A stretch of 64,000 nt of DNA from contig CAMAXE010000018.1 of the NCBI GenBank assembly GCA_945862145.1, positions 1-64,000 of the forward strand. The letters run 5' to 3'. A program made the translations under genes and the position numbers. The notes beneath the pieces are model-generated. The model worked only from the letters and a program-made list of their open reading frames with translations. It did no database searches and had not been told where the DNA came from. Shown one piece after another: positions 40,155 through 49,263 of the stretch (its first letter is position 1; every line of letters begins with the position of its first letter). Source of the DNA: Klebsiella pneumoniae. Lineage in GTDB: Bacteria; Pseudomonadota; Gammaproteobacteria; Pseudomonadales; UBA5518.

Positions 40155-42572
40155 ATGAAATCGCATTACCGCGTGGTGGTGATCGGTGGCGGCATCGTGG
40201 GCACCAGCGTGCTCTACCACCTGGCGCGTTACGGCTGGAGCGATGTGGCGCTGATCGAGCGTGCTGAGCTCACTTCGGGCTCCACCTGGCACGCGGCAGC
40301 GGGTTTCCACGCGCTGAACGATGACCCGAACATCGCCGCGCTGCAGGGCTACACGATCCGTCTCTACGATGAGATCGAGAAGGAGAGCGGCCAGAGCGTG
40401 GGCATGCACATGACCGGTGGCATCAGCCTGGCCGTCTCCGATGAGCGCTGGCAGATGCTGAAGGCCGAGCGCGCCATGTACGAGACCATGGAGATGGAGA
40501 CCCGCCTCGTCACGCCCGAGGAAATCCGCGCCATGTGCCCGATCGTGGACGTGACGGGCCTGAAGGGCGGGCTCTATGACGCGCACGAGGGCTACATGGA
40601 TCCCCACGGCACGACTCACGCGTTCGCGATTGCCGCGAAAAAGCGCGGCGCCGATGTGATCCTGCGTAACCGCGTGCTCGACCTGCAGCAACGCCCCGAT
40701 GGCAGCTGGAATGTCATTACCGAGCAGGGCAGCATCGCAGCCGAGCACGTGGTGAACGCCGCGGGCCTGTGGGCGCGCAAGGTCGGCAACATGGTCGGCA
40801 TCAACCTGCCGGTGACCCCGATGTCGCACCACTACCTGGTGACCGAGACGATTCCCGAACTCGCGGCGCTAGATCACGAAGTGGTGTCCATCACCGATCT
40901 CGAGGGCTTCACCTACATGCAGCCCGAGCGGAAGGGCGTGCTGCTCGGCGTCTACGAGCGCGACCCGCGTCACTGGAGCCCCGAGGGCGCGCCCTGGGAC
41001 TACGGCATGGATCTTTTGCCGCCCGACATAGACCGCATCCTGCCGGAACTCGAGATCGGTTTCGCGCGCTTTCCGGCGCTCGCCGAGGTGGGCATCAAGC
41101 GCTGGGTGAACGGCGCCTTCACTTTCACGCCCGACGGCAACCCGCTGGTTGGCCCCGTGCCGGGCAAGAAGAACTACTGGGTGGCCTGCGGCTGCATGGG
41201 CGGTTTCTCGCAGGGCGGCGCCATCGGGCTCACGCTCGCGCAGTGGATGATCAATGGCGACCCGGGCCACGACATCTTCGGCATGGACGTGGCGCGCTAC
41301 GGGGCCTTTGCCGCGCAGGAGCGCTACCTGCGCGACATGACGAGGCAGTTCTACGCGCGGCGTTTCGTGATTTCCTACCCCAACGAAGAACTGCCCGCGG
41401 GCCGTCCGCTGAAAACTTCTCCGGTGCATGATCTCCTGGCCGCCGACGGCGCGCTTTTTGGCTGCACCTGGGGCATGGAGACACCGCAGTTTTTTGCACG
41501 CGGTGTCAGCGGTTTTACCGAGAACCCCACCGTGCGCCGCTCGAACGCGCACGGCGTTGTGGCCGAGGAAGTGCGCGCCACGCGGGAAGCTGCCGGGATG
41601 TTCGATACCTCGGTCTATGCGCGTTACGAAGTGAGCGGCCCCGGCGCAGAAGCCTGGTTGGACCGCCTGCTCGCCTGCCGCCTGCCTGCGGTGGGCCGCG
41701 TGCGGCTCGCACCGATGCTGGGCCACAGCGGCAAGCTCATGGGCGATCTCACCGTGAGCCGCTTGGCGCAAGATCGCTTCTGGCTGATCGGCTCCTACTA
41801 TCTGCAGGAGTGGCACGGGCGCTGGTTCCGCGAGTCGCTACCTGATCACGGCGTGACATTCGCAAATCTCTCGGATGCATGGACCGGTTTTGCGCTCTCG
41901 GGCCCGGCATCGCGGGATATCGTTGCCCGTCTCGTCGATCACGATCTTGGGCCCGCGAGCTTTCCTTTCATGAGCTGTGCGGAGCTGGACGTGGGCCTCG
42001 CGCGGGCGGTGGTGGCGCGGCTCTCGCTCACCGGGGAACTCGGCTACGAGATCTATGTGCCTGCCGCCGAGCAGCGCGCGCTCTACCACGCGCTGATGGC
42101 GGCGGGGCGCGACAGCGGCCTGCGCAATATCGGCAACCGCGCGCTCGATTCGCTGCGGCTGGAAAAGAGCTACGGCATCTGGTCCACCGAATTCACGCAA
42201 TCGACCACGCCGGGGATGTGCGGGCTCAGTCGCCACGTCGCCTTCGACAAGGGCGATTTCATCGGCCGCGAGGGCGCGCTACGCGAGCGTGAAGCGCCGT
42301 CGGAGCGGGTGCTCGTGACGCTGGCCATCGAGGCGACCGACGCGGATGCCTCGGGCTTCGAGCCGGTGAAGTGCGAAGGCAGATTGGTCGGATACACCAC
42401 ATCCGGTGCGTACGGGCACCATGTGGGGCAGAGCCTGGCGATGGCGTATGTCGACCGCGACATCGTGCGTGAAGCGCCCGCACTCAGCGTGGACGTGGTG
42501 GGGGAGAGCAGGGCGGCGCGTGTGTTGCGGGAGGCGGCGTGGGATCCAAGGGGGGAGAGGATGCGAGGCTGA
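40155..42572 (+). CDS. Dimethylglycine/sarcosine dehydrogenase-like FAD-GcvT fusion
   Basis: The 805-residue enzyme joins an N-terminal amine-oxidising flavoprotein (VVVIGGGIVGTSVLYHLA; GSTWHAAAG, whose His is the covalent FAD site in the dimethylglycine dehydrogenase family) to a C-terminal GcvT-like folate domain (SLTGELGYEIYVPA, LRLEKSYGIW). It demethylates an N-methylated glycine and hands the carbon to tetrahydrofolate. With soxBDAG it would take dimethylglycine through sarcosine to glycine, the lower half of glycine betaine degradation. GGAGA precedes the ATG. No betaine demethylase is in the window, so the exact amine is uncertain. Confidence 0.88.
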   Translation: MKSHYRVVVIGGGIVGTSVLYHLARYGWSDVALIERAELTSGSTWHAAAGFHALNDDPNIAALQGYTIRLYDEIEKESGQSVGMHMTGGISLAVSDERWQMLKAERAMYETMEMETRLVTPEEIRAMCPIVDVTGLKGGLYDAHEGYMDPHGTTHAFAIAAKKRGADVILRNRVLDLQQRPDGSWNVITEQGSIAAEHVVNAAGLWARKVGNMVGINLPVTPMSHHYLVTETIPELAALDHEVVSITDLEGFTYMQPERKGVLLGVYERDPRHWSPEGAPWDYGMDLLPPDIDRILPELEIGFARFPALAEVGIKRWVNGAFTFTPDGNPLVGPVPGKKNYWVACGCMGGFSQGGAIGLTLAQWMINGDPGHDIFGMDVARYGAFAAQERYLRDMTRQFYARRFVISYPNEELPAGRPLKTSPVHDLLAADGALFGCTWGMETPQFFARGVSGFTENPTVRRSNAHGVVAEEVRATREAAGMFDTSVYARYEVSGPGAEAWLDRLLACRLPAVGRVRLAPMLGHSGKLMGDLTVSRLAQDRFWLIGSYYLQEWHGRWFRESLPDHGVTFANLSDAWTGFALSGPASRDIVARLVDHDLGPASFPFMSCAELDVGLARAVVARLSLTGELGYEIYVPAAEQRALYHALMAAGRDSGLRNIGNRALDSLRLEKSYGIWSTEFTQSTTPGMCGLSRHVAFDKGDFIGREGALREREAPSERVLVTLAIEATDADASGFEPVKCEGRLVGYTTSGAYGHHVGQSLAMAYVDRDIVREAPALSVDVVGESRAARVLREAAWDPRGERMRG

Positions 42573-42767
42573 TCGACTTGTTCGGGGGGCGTGCTGCGAA
42601 AGCGCAGTTGGTCTGAAGGGGCCCGTTGAGTGATGCAGTCATGGCCACTGTTCCGATGATTTATGCTGCATCGATTGACTCTGTGAAGTCAGGGCTCACA
42701 CTGCTGCGAGCGAGCGCCTGCGATTGAGTATCACGGGCCGCAGCCCTCGAACAGCAGAGGAACAGAC

Positions 42768-43544
42768 ATGGACATTAGCGGCAAACGTATCGTTGTGACT
42801 GGCTGCGCCCGCGGTATGGGTGCGTCGACTTTGCTCGCCTACGTTAGGGCGGGAGCTCGGGTGATCGGGATGGACATCAATGACACCGATGGTCGGCAGG
42901 TTGCTGGTTTGGCGCATCAGGCCGGTTCGGGCGCCGCGGACTACCTGTCGGTCGATATCTCCAGCAAGGACAGTGTCGAGGCTGCATTCGCGGAAGCAGT
43001 CCGACGTCTGGGAGGCCTGGATGTACTCGCTCATCCGGCCGCGATTCAGCGCTCGTCCGACGCAAGTGATGTCAGCGTCGAGGATTGGGATCTCATGTTC
43101 GACGTGAATGTCAGGGGTACCATGCTTACCAATCAGGTTGCTCACCGTTACATTCGCGAGGCGGGGGGTGGCTCCATCATCAATTTCGGATCGATCTCCG
43201 GGCAGCGGCCCGAACCCGTCGCGGCGGCCTATTCTGCCGCGAAGGGTGCGGTTCACTCGTGGACCAGGACCGCCGCGGCCGCGTGGGGGCAATACAACAT
43301 ACGCGTCAATGCGATCCTGCCGGCAATGGCAACGCCCATGTATCGAGAGGCCATGGAGCGGGCGACCGAAGAGGAGCGAATTGCCAGTTTCTGGCGAAAT
43401 CGCAGTACGATCGCGCTGGGCGGCGAGTACGGCGACCCTGATCGTGATCTCGGCCCAGTTATGGTCTTCCTCGCATCCGATGCGTCCCGCTTCATCACTG
43501 GCCAGTTGCTCCCCGTCGATGGTGGGCAGACTAGCGTGCGCTAA
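42768..43544 (+). CDS. Short-chain dehydrogenase/reductase
   Basis: This 258-residue SDR has the cofactor motif TGCARGMG near residue 11, a Ser in NFGSISG and the catalytic pair in YSAAK. The usual NNAG motif is replaced by HPAA. AGAGGAAC precedes the ATG. It is the first gene of the less GC-rich island and is convergent with the epimerase-like gene. Asp at the end of the second strand (GMDIND) favours NAD. It probably oxidises an alcohol formed in the island pathway, such as a cis-dihydrodiol or secondary alcohol. Confidence 0.87.
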   Translation: MDISGKRIVVTGCARGMGASTLLAYVRAGARVIGMDINDTDGRQVAGLAHQAGSGAADYLSVDISSKDSVEAAFAEAVRRLGGLDVLAHPAAIQRSSDASDVSVEDWDLMFDVNVRGTMLTNQVAHRYIREAGGGSIINFGSISGQRPEPVAAAYSAAKGAVHSWTRTAAAAWGQYNIRVNAILPAMATPMYREAMERATEEERIASFWRNRSTIALGGEYGDPDRDLGPVMVFLASDASRFITGQLLPVDGGQTSVR

Positions 43545-43575
43545 CGTCATCCAGACACGCTGTTCTCTAGCCTCA

Positions 43576-44442
43576 TCACGCGAACCAGCGCTGCAGGCAG
43601 TTTCGGGTAGTCGAGTAGGCACGCCCGGCGGCCTCATCGACATCACGTAGGCGATGCGTATCCGAGAGGAGTTCAATCCCGAAAGTTCCGTCGTAGCCCG
43701 TAGCCTTGATCGCCTCGAGAAAGCCCCTGATATCGAAACATCCCTCTCCGCAGAGCTCCCTGCAGCAGATTGTCTCTTCAAAAAAACCTCGCTCGGGCAC
43801 AGCCGGCCCATCGTCGAGTTCGACATGCGTGATGGCGTCACGAGGTAAATTGGCGATATCGGAGAAGGCGATGTTGCCTCGGGTCATATGCCAGATGTCG
43901 ATGACGAGACCTCCATTGCTGCGCTGGGCCCCGCGCACGACGGCCATCCCGTCCTTGAGGCTTGCCAGGCTCGCGACGGGTAGCAGTTCTATGCCAACAC
44001 GCGTGCCTGCTGTTGCTGCCTCGTCGCAAAGCAGGGCAAATTCCGCTGCCACATGCTCGAGCGGCCAAGTGCCACACGCGAGATCGCTTCCCACCTTGAT
44101 ATGGCGAGCCCCAAGTGCCTCCGCAAACCCCAGCATGCTCCGACGTGCCTGGTCGGACGCCGCACGACGTTCACCATTGCAGAACCAGTCGAGCAGTACC
44201 TCAATCTCTACGTGCTTCAAGCCGTTCGCGTCAAGAATCGTTCGTACTTCCGTGATCGGAGTGGAAGAGAGGATGTGCTCCAGATCGCACAGTTCGAACC
44301 CGAAACCGGTGAAGCCTGCCCGGCCAGCAGCTTCAGCGCGCTGCCTGAAGGTGCGCGGACTCACCACAATGCCCTCCAGCGGTTTGATGTCACCCGCGAG
44401 GGTGAAATAGCTCGCGATGAGGTCAGGTCCTTGTGCAGTCAT
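43576..44442 (-). CDS. Sugar phosphate isomerase/epimerase-like TIM barrel
   Basis: The 288-residue protein has the xylose-isomerase-like barrel pattern. Candidate metal ligands are Glu in VGIELLPV, Asp and His in VIDIWHM, and Glu in TFGIELLSD near the C-terminus. Relatives include inosose dehydratase, 3-dehydroshikimate dehydratase and sugar epimerases. ATG 44442 has GGAG upstream; a longer in-frame start overlaps the next gene. It follows the MDR gene by 25 bp in one transcription unit. An isomerase or dehydratase step on a hydroxylated ring product is possible. Confidence 0.8.
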   Translation of the reverse strand: MTAQGPDLIASYFTLAGDIKPLEGIVVSPRTFRQRAEAAGRAGFTGFGFELCDLEHILSSTPITEVRTILDANGLKHVEIEVLLDWFCNGERRAASDQARRSMLGFAEALGARHIKVGSDLACGTWPLEHVAAEFALLCDEAATAGTRVGIELLPVASLASLKDGMAVVRGAQRSNGGLVIDIWHMTRGNIAFSDIANLPRDAITHVELDDGPAVPERGFFEETICCRELCGEGCFDIRGFLEAIKATGYDGTFGIELLSDTHRLRDVDEAAGRAYSTTRNCLQRWFA

Positions 44443-44467
44443 ATGTTGCTCCGGGGATCGCCCGTAA

Positions 44468-45511
44468 TTACAGAGGCGACAGGGTTGAGGGGTTGCATAT
44501 GCGTACAAGCTTTTTCCCGACGTTTCTGCCGCTGAATTGGTCATGAGAGGCCGCGGGCATGGCGTCAAAACCTTCAGCGATGTCGAGGATCTCGCGGATC
44601 TGTCCAGAACGCATCAACGTTGCCAGTCGGGACACACCTTCCGGGAAGCGATCCGCCAAGTCAAAGAAATAAAAACCCGCCATAGAGCAGCCGCGTACTG
44701 CGAGGATCAGGTGGTTTTTCAGTCCGATGGGCTCCGTGTTGTAAGCTGAAATGCCACCACAAATGACAATCCGGCCCCTCCGGGCCATGTTTGTGAGCGC
44801 GGTGTCGAGGATCGAACCGCCGACGTTGTCGAAGAACACGTCTATACCCGTCGGGCAGAGCTCCTGCAGCCGTAGCGCGATGTCTTCGTTCTTGTAGTCG
44901 ATCGCCGCGTCGAAACCGAGCTGCTCCACCAGCAGCGCGCACTTGCTTGGTCCGCCCGCGATTCCCACCACTCGTGCACCGGAGACACGACCTAGCTGGC
45001 CGGCAACAGTGCCAATTGCCCCCGCTGCGCCCGAGACCACCACTGTATCCCCGGGGCGTGGTCGTCCGATGTCGGCCATACCGAAGTAGGCGCAGAGGCC
45101 GGTCATGCCCAGAGTAGCCAGGCCGGAAGCGAGAGTCGCATCTGCAGGCAGCTTCTGGAGTGGGGCTCCGATGCGATCAACGCTCCCACAGGTCACAAAG
45201 TCGGAGAGTTCGAGGAAGCCGCTGACGGCATCGCCGGGAGCAAAGTCTGGGTGACGTGACGCGATGACTCTGCCCGCGGTGCCGCCACACATCGGCGAGT
45301 CCGGCGGTAGCGGTTTCAGGTGGCCGCCAAGCCCCTTGACCCATGCATGGTTTATCGGGTCGCACGCGAAAAACACGTTCCGAATCAGAACCTCTCCGTC
45401 AGCGGGCTCCGGGATCGACACTTCTCTGCGCCCGAACTGGGCGGTCTCGAGTTGCATCCCCACCTTGCCGGGCGCATCGGTCAACACCCATTGCCGGCTG
45501 ATTTCGTCCAT
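44468..45511 (-). CDS. NADP-dependent MDR oxidoreductase (leukotriene B4 dehydrogenase-like)
   Basis: The 347-residue zinc-free MDR enzyme has CDPINHAWVKG near the N-terminus, GMTGLCAYFG, and the nucleotide motif SGAAGAIGTVAGQLGR; later FFDNVGG and GRIVICGGIS are typical of the alkenal/one or enone reductase group (CurA-like). It likely reduces a conjugated enone with NADPH. It lies downstream of the XRE regulator gene (75 bp) and upstream of the epimerase-like gene on the minus strand. Confidence 0.87.
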   Translation of the reverse strand: MDEISRQWVLTDAPGKVGMQLETAQFGRREVSIPEPADGEVLIRNVFFACDPINHAWVKGLGGHLKPLPPDSPMCGGTAGRVIASRHPDFAPGDAVSGFLELSDFVTCGSVDRIGAPLQKLPADATLASGLATLGMTGLCAYFGMADIGRPRPGDTVVVSGAAGAIGTVAGQLGRVSGARVVGIAGGPSKCALLVEQLGFDAAIDYKNEDIALRLQELCPTGIDVFFDNVGGSILDTALTNMARRGRIVICGGISAYNTEPIGLKNHLILAVRGCSMAGFYFFDLADRFPEGVSRLATLMRSGQIREILDIAEGFDAMPAASHDQFSGRNVGKKLVRICNPSTLSPL

Positions 45512-45586
45512 CGGCTTGGCTCATTTGTCGTCAACTGGAGACTACACCACGAGTGGCAGGTAGCGTAGTGCCGAGATGTAAGATCC

Positions 45587-46192
45587 TCAGCTCCGCGGAG
45601 GCTCAGCTTTGTCCCCAAGAATTTCAGGAGCGAGCATCGCGAGGATTGGGCTTGCCCACTCCACCTGAAGGTTGAACTCCACGCTGCCTGCATTGTCGTT
45701 GACGTGCATCTGTCCATCCTTGTGAAGCAGCCAACCCATTCGCTGAGTGCCGTCGCTCCGGCGGATGATGCACCGATGGTCCCACGCATTCGATGCAATA
45801 CCTGAAGTGTCTGCGTAAAAAAACTCCAGCGAGCCATTCATGAGCTCGAAGCGGTCGCGGTTCTCCCATCGGACTGCAGCGAGGCGCGCAGGATCCGGCA
45901 CCAGATAGGGCACTCGGGTCCATTCTGACGAGCCTGCGGGTAACGGCAGGATGTTCGATTGGGCGTCGACGACGCCGATGACCGGCACCCGAACTTCTCC
46001 GCGCATGAGCTCGACTGCGCCTATTCGCAACGCCCCGCACCAAGCCGCGAGCATATCGATAGTGATACGCCGCGTCCCCTTTTCCAGGCGCTGGATCTGA
46101 GAGGCGTTCAACCCGACACGTGCACCAACCTGCTTGAGGGTCATGCGCCGCTTGAGGCGGAGCTCGCGAAGTATTTCAGGACGTATAGCCAT
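45587..46192 (-). CDS. XRE-family regulator with S24-like sensor domain (paralogue 1)
   Basis: The 201-residue protein has an N-terminal Cro/C1 helix-turn-helix (MTLKQVGARVGLNASQIQRL). The C-terminal domain, starting VPVIGVVDAQSNILPLP, follows the order of S24/LexA-like repressor domains (AAVRW..., IIRRSDGTQ..., QVEWASPI). The positions of the catalytic Ser and Lys are not conserved, so self-cleavage is unlikely and ligand sensing more so. It shares most of this domain with the regulator at 54099. The ATG at 46192 is chosen because it puts the HTH at the usual distance. It is divergent from the SnoaL-like gene. Confidence 0.85.
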   Translation of the reverse strand: MAIRPEILRELRLKRRMTLKQVGARVGLNASQIQRLEKGTRRITIDMLAAWCGALRIGAVELMRGEVRVPVIGVVDAQSNILPLPAGSSEWTRVPYLVPDPARLAAVRWENRDRFELMNGSLEFFYADTSGIASNAWDHRCIIRRSDGTQRMGWLLHKDGQMHVNDNAGSVEFNLQVEWASPILAMLAPEILGDKAEPPRS

Positions 46193-46292
46193 GTCTGCAA
46201 TTGTCCTTTCGAATCTGTGGAGTTGGGCGCAGCTGTCGGCTGCCTTCTGCGATAACAGCATTTTTTTGCCAGTTCCGCAAAGATTTTCCGAT

Positions 46293-46423
46293 TACGTCTG
46301 TTCGTCATCGTTTACAGCCAAACGTGTCTGGTCCAAAGTCGTGTCACAGGTCGCGGGCATGCCAACGCCTGTTGTGACTGGTTCAACGGCAAACGTTTAT
46401 CGTGATTGATCGATACGTCTGTT
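46293..46423. promoter_or_regulatory. Divergent promoter region with direct repeats TACGTCTGTT
   Basis: The 10-base sequence TACGTCTGTT occurs at 46293-46302 and again at 46414-46423, and an 8-bp palindrome AAACGTTT lies at 46391-46398. All are in the 275-bp region between the XRE regulator (minus) and the SnoaL-like/Rieske operon (plus). They are candidates for binding sites of the adjacent regulator. The evidence is sequence repetition and position only. Confidence 0.4.
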
Positions 46424-46467
46424 TCCCGATTCGTGCGGGGCAGATCCCTGAAATGGAGATCTCGCGA

Positions 46468-46935
46468 ATGGACAGGCTGGACAAACTCTGGGCGATGGAA
46501 GAGGTACGCCAGCTCAAAGCCCGCTATTTTCGCTATCTCGATACCCAAGACTGGGTAGGTATGCGGACGATCTGGACAGCGGACGCCATTTTCGATGCGC
46601 GTACAGCCCACACCATCGGAGGCAGCGCTCAGTCTGCACTCTCTGGCAGCGACGATTGGGTATACAGCGGGTGTGATTCCATCGTCGACTTCATCTCTGC
46701 GGTCGCCACCCTCCCGTCCGCCCACCATGGGCATTGCCATGAGATCGAGGTTCTCTCACCGACCGAGGCCCGCGGCATCATCGCCATGGAGGACCGCATA
46801 TGGCCCATCACGGGATCCACGCATCGCACAAGCCTGCACGGTTACGGGCACTACCACGAGGTTTATCGCTGTGTGGACGGACGCTGGCGCATCGCGCGCT
46901 CTCAGTTGACGCGCCTGAACGTATCGAGTTCCTAG
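46468..46935 (+). CDS. SnoaL-like / NTF2-fold protein
   Basis: The 155-residue protein starts MDRLDKLWAMEEVRQLKARY and continues FRYLDTQDW, the typical opening of SnoaL-like_4 proteins, with a C-terminal YHEVYRCVDGRWRI. Members are cyclases, isomerases, dehydratases or small subunits; ring-hydroxylating oxygenase beta subunits share the fold. It is 62 bp upstream of a Rieske alpha gene, but it looks more like the stand-alone enzymes than a true beta subunit. ATG 46468 is preferred over 46453 because GGAG lies 9 bases upstream of it. Confidence 0.8.
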   Translation: MDRLDKLWAMEEVRQLKARYFRYLDTQDWVGMRTIWTADAIFDARTAHTIGGSAQSALSGSDDWVYSGCDSIVDFISAVATLPSAHHGHCHEIEVLSPTEARGIIAMEDRIWPITGSTHRTSLHGYGHYHEVYRCVDGRWRIARSQLTRLNVSSS

Positions 46936-46997
46936 CTCGTGAATCTCGATTATAGAAGTTGTATGGCGAGTCAAATTGTGGTGCGAGGGTAGATCCG

Positions 46998-48374
46998 ATG
47001 AACCAAGTCCGCAAGCCCGGTGAAGCACGTTGCCCGGGCATCAGCGTCCAGGACGTGCTGGCTAGCGACAGTCGCGAGGTGCCGGCTTACCTGCGTGAGC
47101 AACGCTATGAATTCCTTGGTGACGAGGACATCCCTGTAGAGCGGTATACCTCGCCGGAATTCTTCCAACGTGAACTGGAGACGATGTGGACTCGCACGTG
47201 GCAGTGGGCATGCCGTGAAGAGCACATCCCCGAAGCTGGAGATTTCTTTGTTTATGACGTCGGCCCGCTCTCGGTCATCGTCGTGCGGACGGAAAGCGGC
47301 GAGATAAAAGCTCATCGTAATGCCTGCATGCACCGTGGGACGAAGCTCAAGCCCTCATGGAGCGATGGCTGTGCCACGCATATCAGTTGCCCCTACCACG
47401 GTTGGACCTGGAACCTGGATGGCAGTCTCAAACACTTTGCGTGCGAGTGGGATTTCCCGCACGTCGATCCCGAACGGTACGGTCTCGGTAGAGTCTGCGT
47501 CGGCCTGTGGGGCGGATTCGTCTTCATCAACCTCGATCCCAATGCGTGCGCCCTGGAAGACTATCTGGACCCGATGCCGCAACACCTCAGGAGCGAGGTC
47601 TTCGAGAACAGGTATGTTGCAGCACACGTGCAGAAGGAACTGAATTGCAACTGGAAGATCGCATCTGAAGCCTTTCTGGAGGCTTACCACGTCATGACGA
47701 CCCACCCGCAACTCATGCGCACCAATGGCGATGCGAACACCCAGTATGACTTCTATGGTGACAACATCAGCCGGCTAATCAATGTCGCTGGGTTGCCGAG
47801 CGTCTTCCTCGAGGAGACGGTTTCCGAACAGGAGATCATCGACAGCTTCCTTATGGGAGATCGCAGTGACGCGGACGCGGGCCTCGATGTGCCCGAGGGA
47901 GAGACTGCAAGGAGAGTGATGGCCCAGCACCTGCGTGAGGCCGTTGCAGCGGTAGGCGGCGCCGATCTGTCAGCAGTGAGCGATAGTGAAATCGTCGATT
48001 CGATTGCCTATTTCGTGTTCCCCAACCAGCAGTTCTTTTCCGGCGTTGCCTTCCCCATCGTTTATCGATTCCGGCCGCTTGGCATGAGTCACGACAAGTC
48101 GCTTTTTGACCTTCTTATTTTGAAGAACAGGCCAAGCGACGGGACGCCATGGCAGACCGCCCAACCGGTCCGGGTTCGGTCGGAAGAATCCTTTTCAGTC
48201 GTTCCGGGGCTCGATCCATACGTTGCCCATGTCTATGACCAAGACACGGGCAACATGGAGGCCGCGCATGAGGGCGCACTCACCCTTGGGCGTTCCGGCG
48301 TGACGCTTGCGAATTACCAGGAGATCCGTATCCGTCATATGCACCGCACCCTCATGAAGTACATGGACAGATGA
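46998..48374 (+). CDS. Rieske ring-hydroxylating oxygenase alpha subunit (paralogue 1)
   Basis: The 458-residue oxygenase has the Rieske site Cys110-x-His112 and Cys131-x2-His134 (CMHRG...CPYHGW). The iron site helix is EAFLEAYHVMTTH, and ELNCNWK precedes it as in alpha subunits of dioxygenases acting on bulky or alicyclic substrates. No beta subunit with clear similarity follows. It closely resembles the protein at 51757 (shared WQWACREEH, ELNCNWK, PGLDP, YDQDTGN). It should draw electrons from the small Rieske ferredoxin at 57022; a reductase is absent from the island. GAGGG precedes the ATG at 46998. Confidence 0.92.
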   Translation: MNQVRKPGEARCPGISVQDVLASDSREVPAYLREQRYEFLGDEDIPVERYTSPEFFQRELETMWTRTWQWACREEHIPEAGDFFVYDVGPLSVIVVRTESGEIKAHRNACMHRGTKLKPSWSDGCATHISCPYHGWTWNLDGSLKHFACEWDFPHVDPERYGLGRVCVGLWGGFVFINLDPNACALEDYLDPMPQHLRSEVFENRYVAAHVQKELNCNWKIASEAFLEAYHVMTTHPQLMRTNGDANTQYDFYGDNISRLINVAGLPSVFLEETVSEQEIIDSFLMGDRSDADAGLDVPEGETARRVMAQHLREAVAAVGGADLSAVSDSEIVDSIAYFVFPNQQFFSGVAFPIVYRFRPLGMSHDKSLFDLLILKNRPSDGTPWQTAQPVRVRSEESFSVVPGLDPYVAHVYDQDTGNMEAAHEGALTLGRSGVTLANYQEIRIRHMHRTLMKYMDR

Positions 48375-48489
48375 GCACAGTGCGCCCCATGGGTTCCGCC
48401 GGAGCTCTCACAACGCAACCTCGGCCGGTCTTCGGCGGTCAGCAAAATCAACGGCCTGGTACACATCGTAGCCGCGAGGATCGCATCAG

Positions 48490-49185
48490 ATGGCAACAGT
48501 GCTGATCACAGGGGCTGCGCGTGGTCTTGGCTATGAACTCGCGAAACAATTTTCCGAGTCGGGTAACCGGGTCTTTGCTACTTCCCGGAGCCTCGAAAAA
48601 GCGGACAAGCTGAGAGCCGTTGCGGCGGCCTCTGGCGGCCGCATGACTGTGCACCGCATGGACATCGGAGACATGGAGTCCGTGAAGGCTTGTGCGGCGG
48701 AACTCGGCGAGGTGCCGATCGATATCCTGGTCAACAACGCCGGCGTGTGGGGTGGTCTCGCGACGCAGGTATTTGAAAACATGGACTACGCGAACTGGGC
48801 CCACGAAATGAACATCATGACGATGGGTCCCTTCCGTGTACTGCAGACATTCATGCCCAACATACTTGCGTCCGAGCAGAAGAAGATCGTCACGATGACC
48901 AGTCAGGTGGCCGCACACAGCTACAAGAAAATCATCGGCTATTCCTATGCTGCCGCCAAGGCGGGCCTCAACCGGTTGATCACTGCTCTGGCGCGCGAAT
49001 TTGCAGAAAAGGGTGTGACTATGATTCTGCTTCACCCGGGATGGATCCGCACCGATATGGCGGGGCCTGTTGCGGATACTGACCCCCCGGATGCCGCCGC
49101 AATGAATATCGAACTCATCAATCGCCTTACACCCGCCGACAACGGAAAGTTTCTGAAATGGACGGGTGAAGGTCACGAGTGGTGA
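48490..49185 (+). CDS. Short-chain dehydrogenase/reductase
   Basis: The 231-residue SDR has TGAARGLG, LVNNAGVW and the catalytic Ser-Tyr-Lys in MTSQVA and YSYAAAKAG. Its ATSRS after the second strand suggests NADP. The C-terminus (FLKWTGEGHEW) is short and resembles carbonyl-reductase-type SDRs in which the C-terminal region is a single-subunit form. It lies 115 bp after the first Rieske gene and before the TonB receptor. It probably acts on the oxygenase product. GAGGA precedes the ATG. Confidence 0.87.
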   Translation: MATVLITGAARGLGYELAKQFSESGNRVFATSRSLEKADKLRAVAAASGGRMTVHRMDIGDMESVKACAAELGEVPIDILVNNAGVWGGLATQVFENMDYANWAHEMNIMTMGPFRVLQTFMPNILASEQKKIVTMTSQVAAHSYKKIIGYSYAAAKAGLNRLITALAREFAEKGVTMILLHPGWIRTDMAGPVADTDPPDAAAMNIELINRLTPADNGKFLKWTGEGHEW

Positions 49186-49263
49186 GGGCGGGAGAACATC
49201 CGGACAAAGACCGATTTTTTTCGTTAGACCTGATTCTAATAAACCTTCCGTGAGGAGAATGAC

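Noticed and set aside
42640-42725. 28-codon frame upstream of the first island SDR
   Set aside because: There is no ribosome site and no recognisable motif; chance frames of this length are common.
46468-46935. SnoaL-like protein as the beta subunit of the first Rieske oxygenase
   Set aside because: Its opening and closing motifs are those of stand-alone SnoaL-like proteins, and the second Rieske paralogue has no such neighbour.
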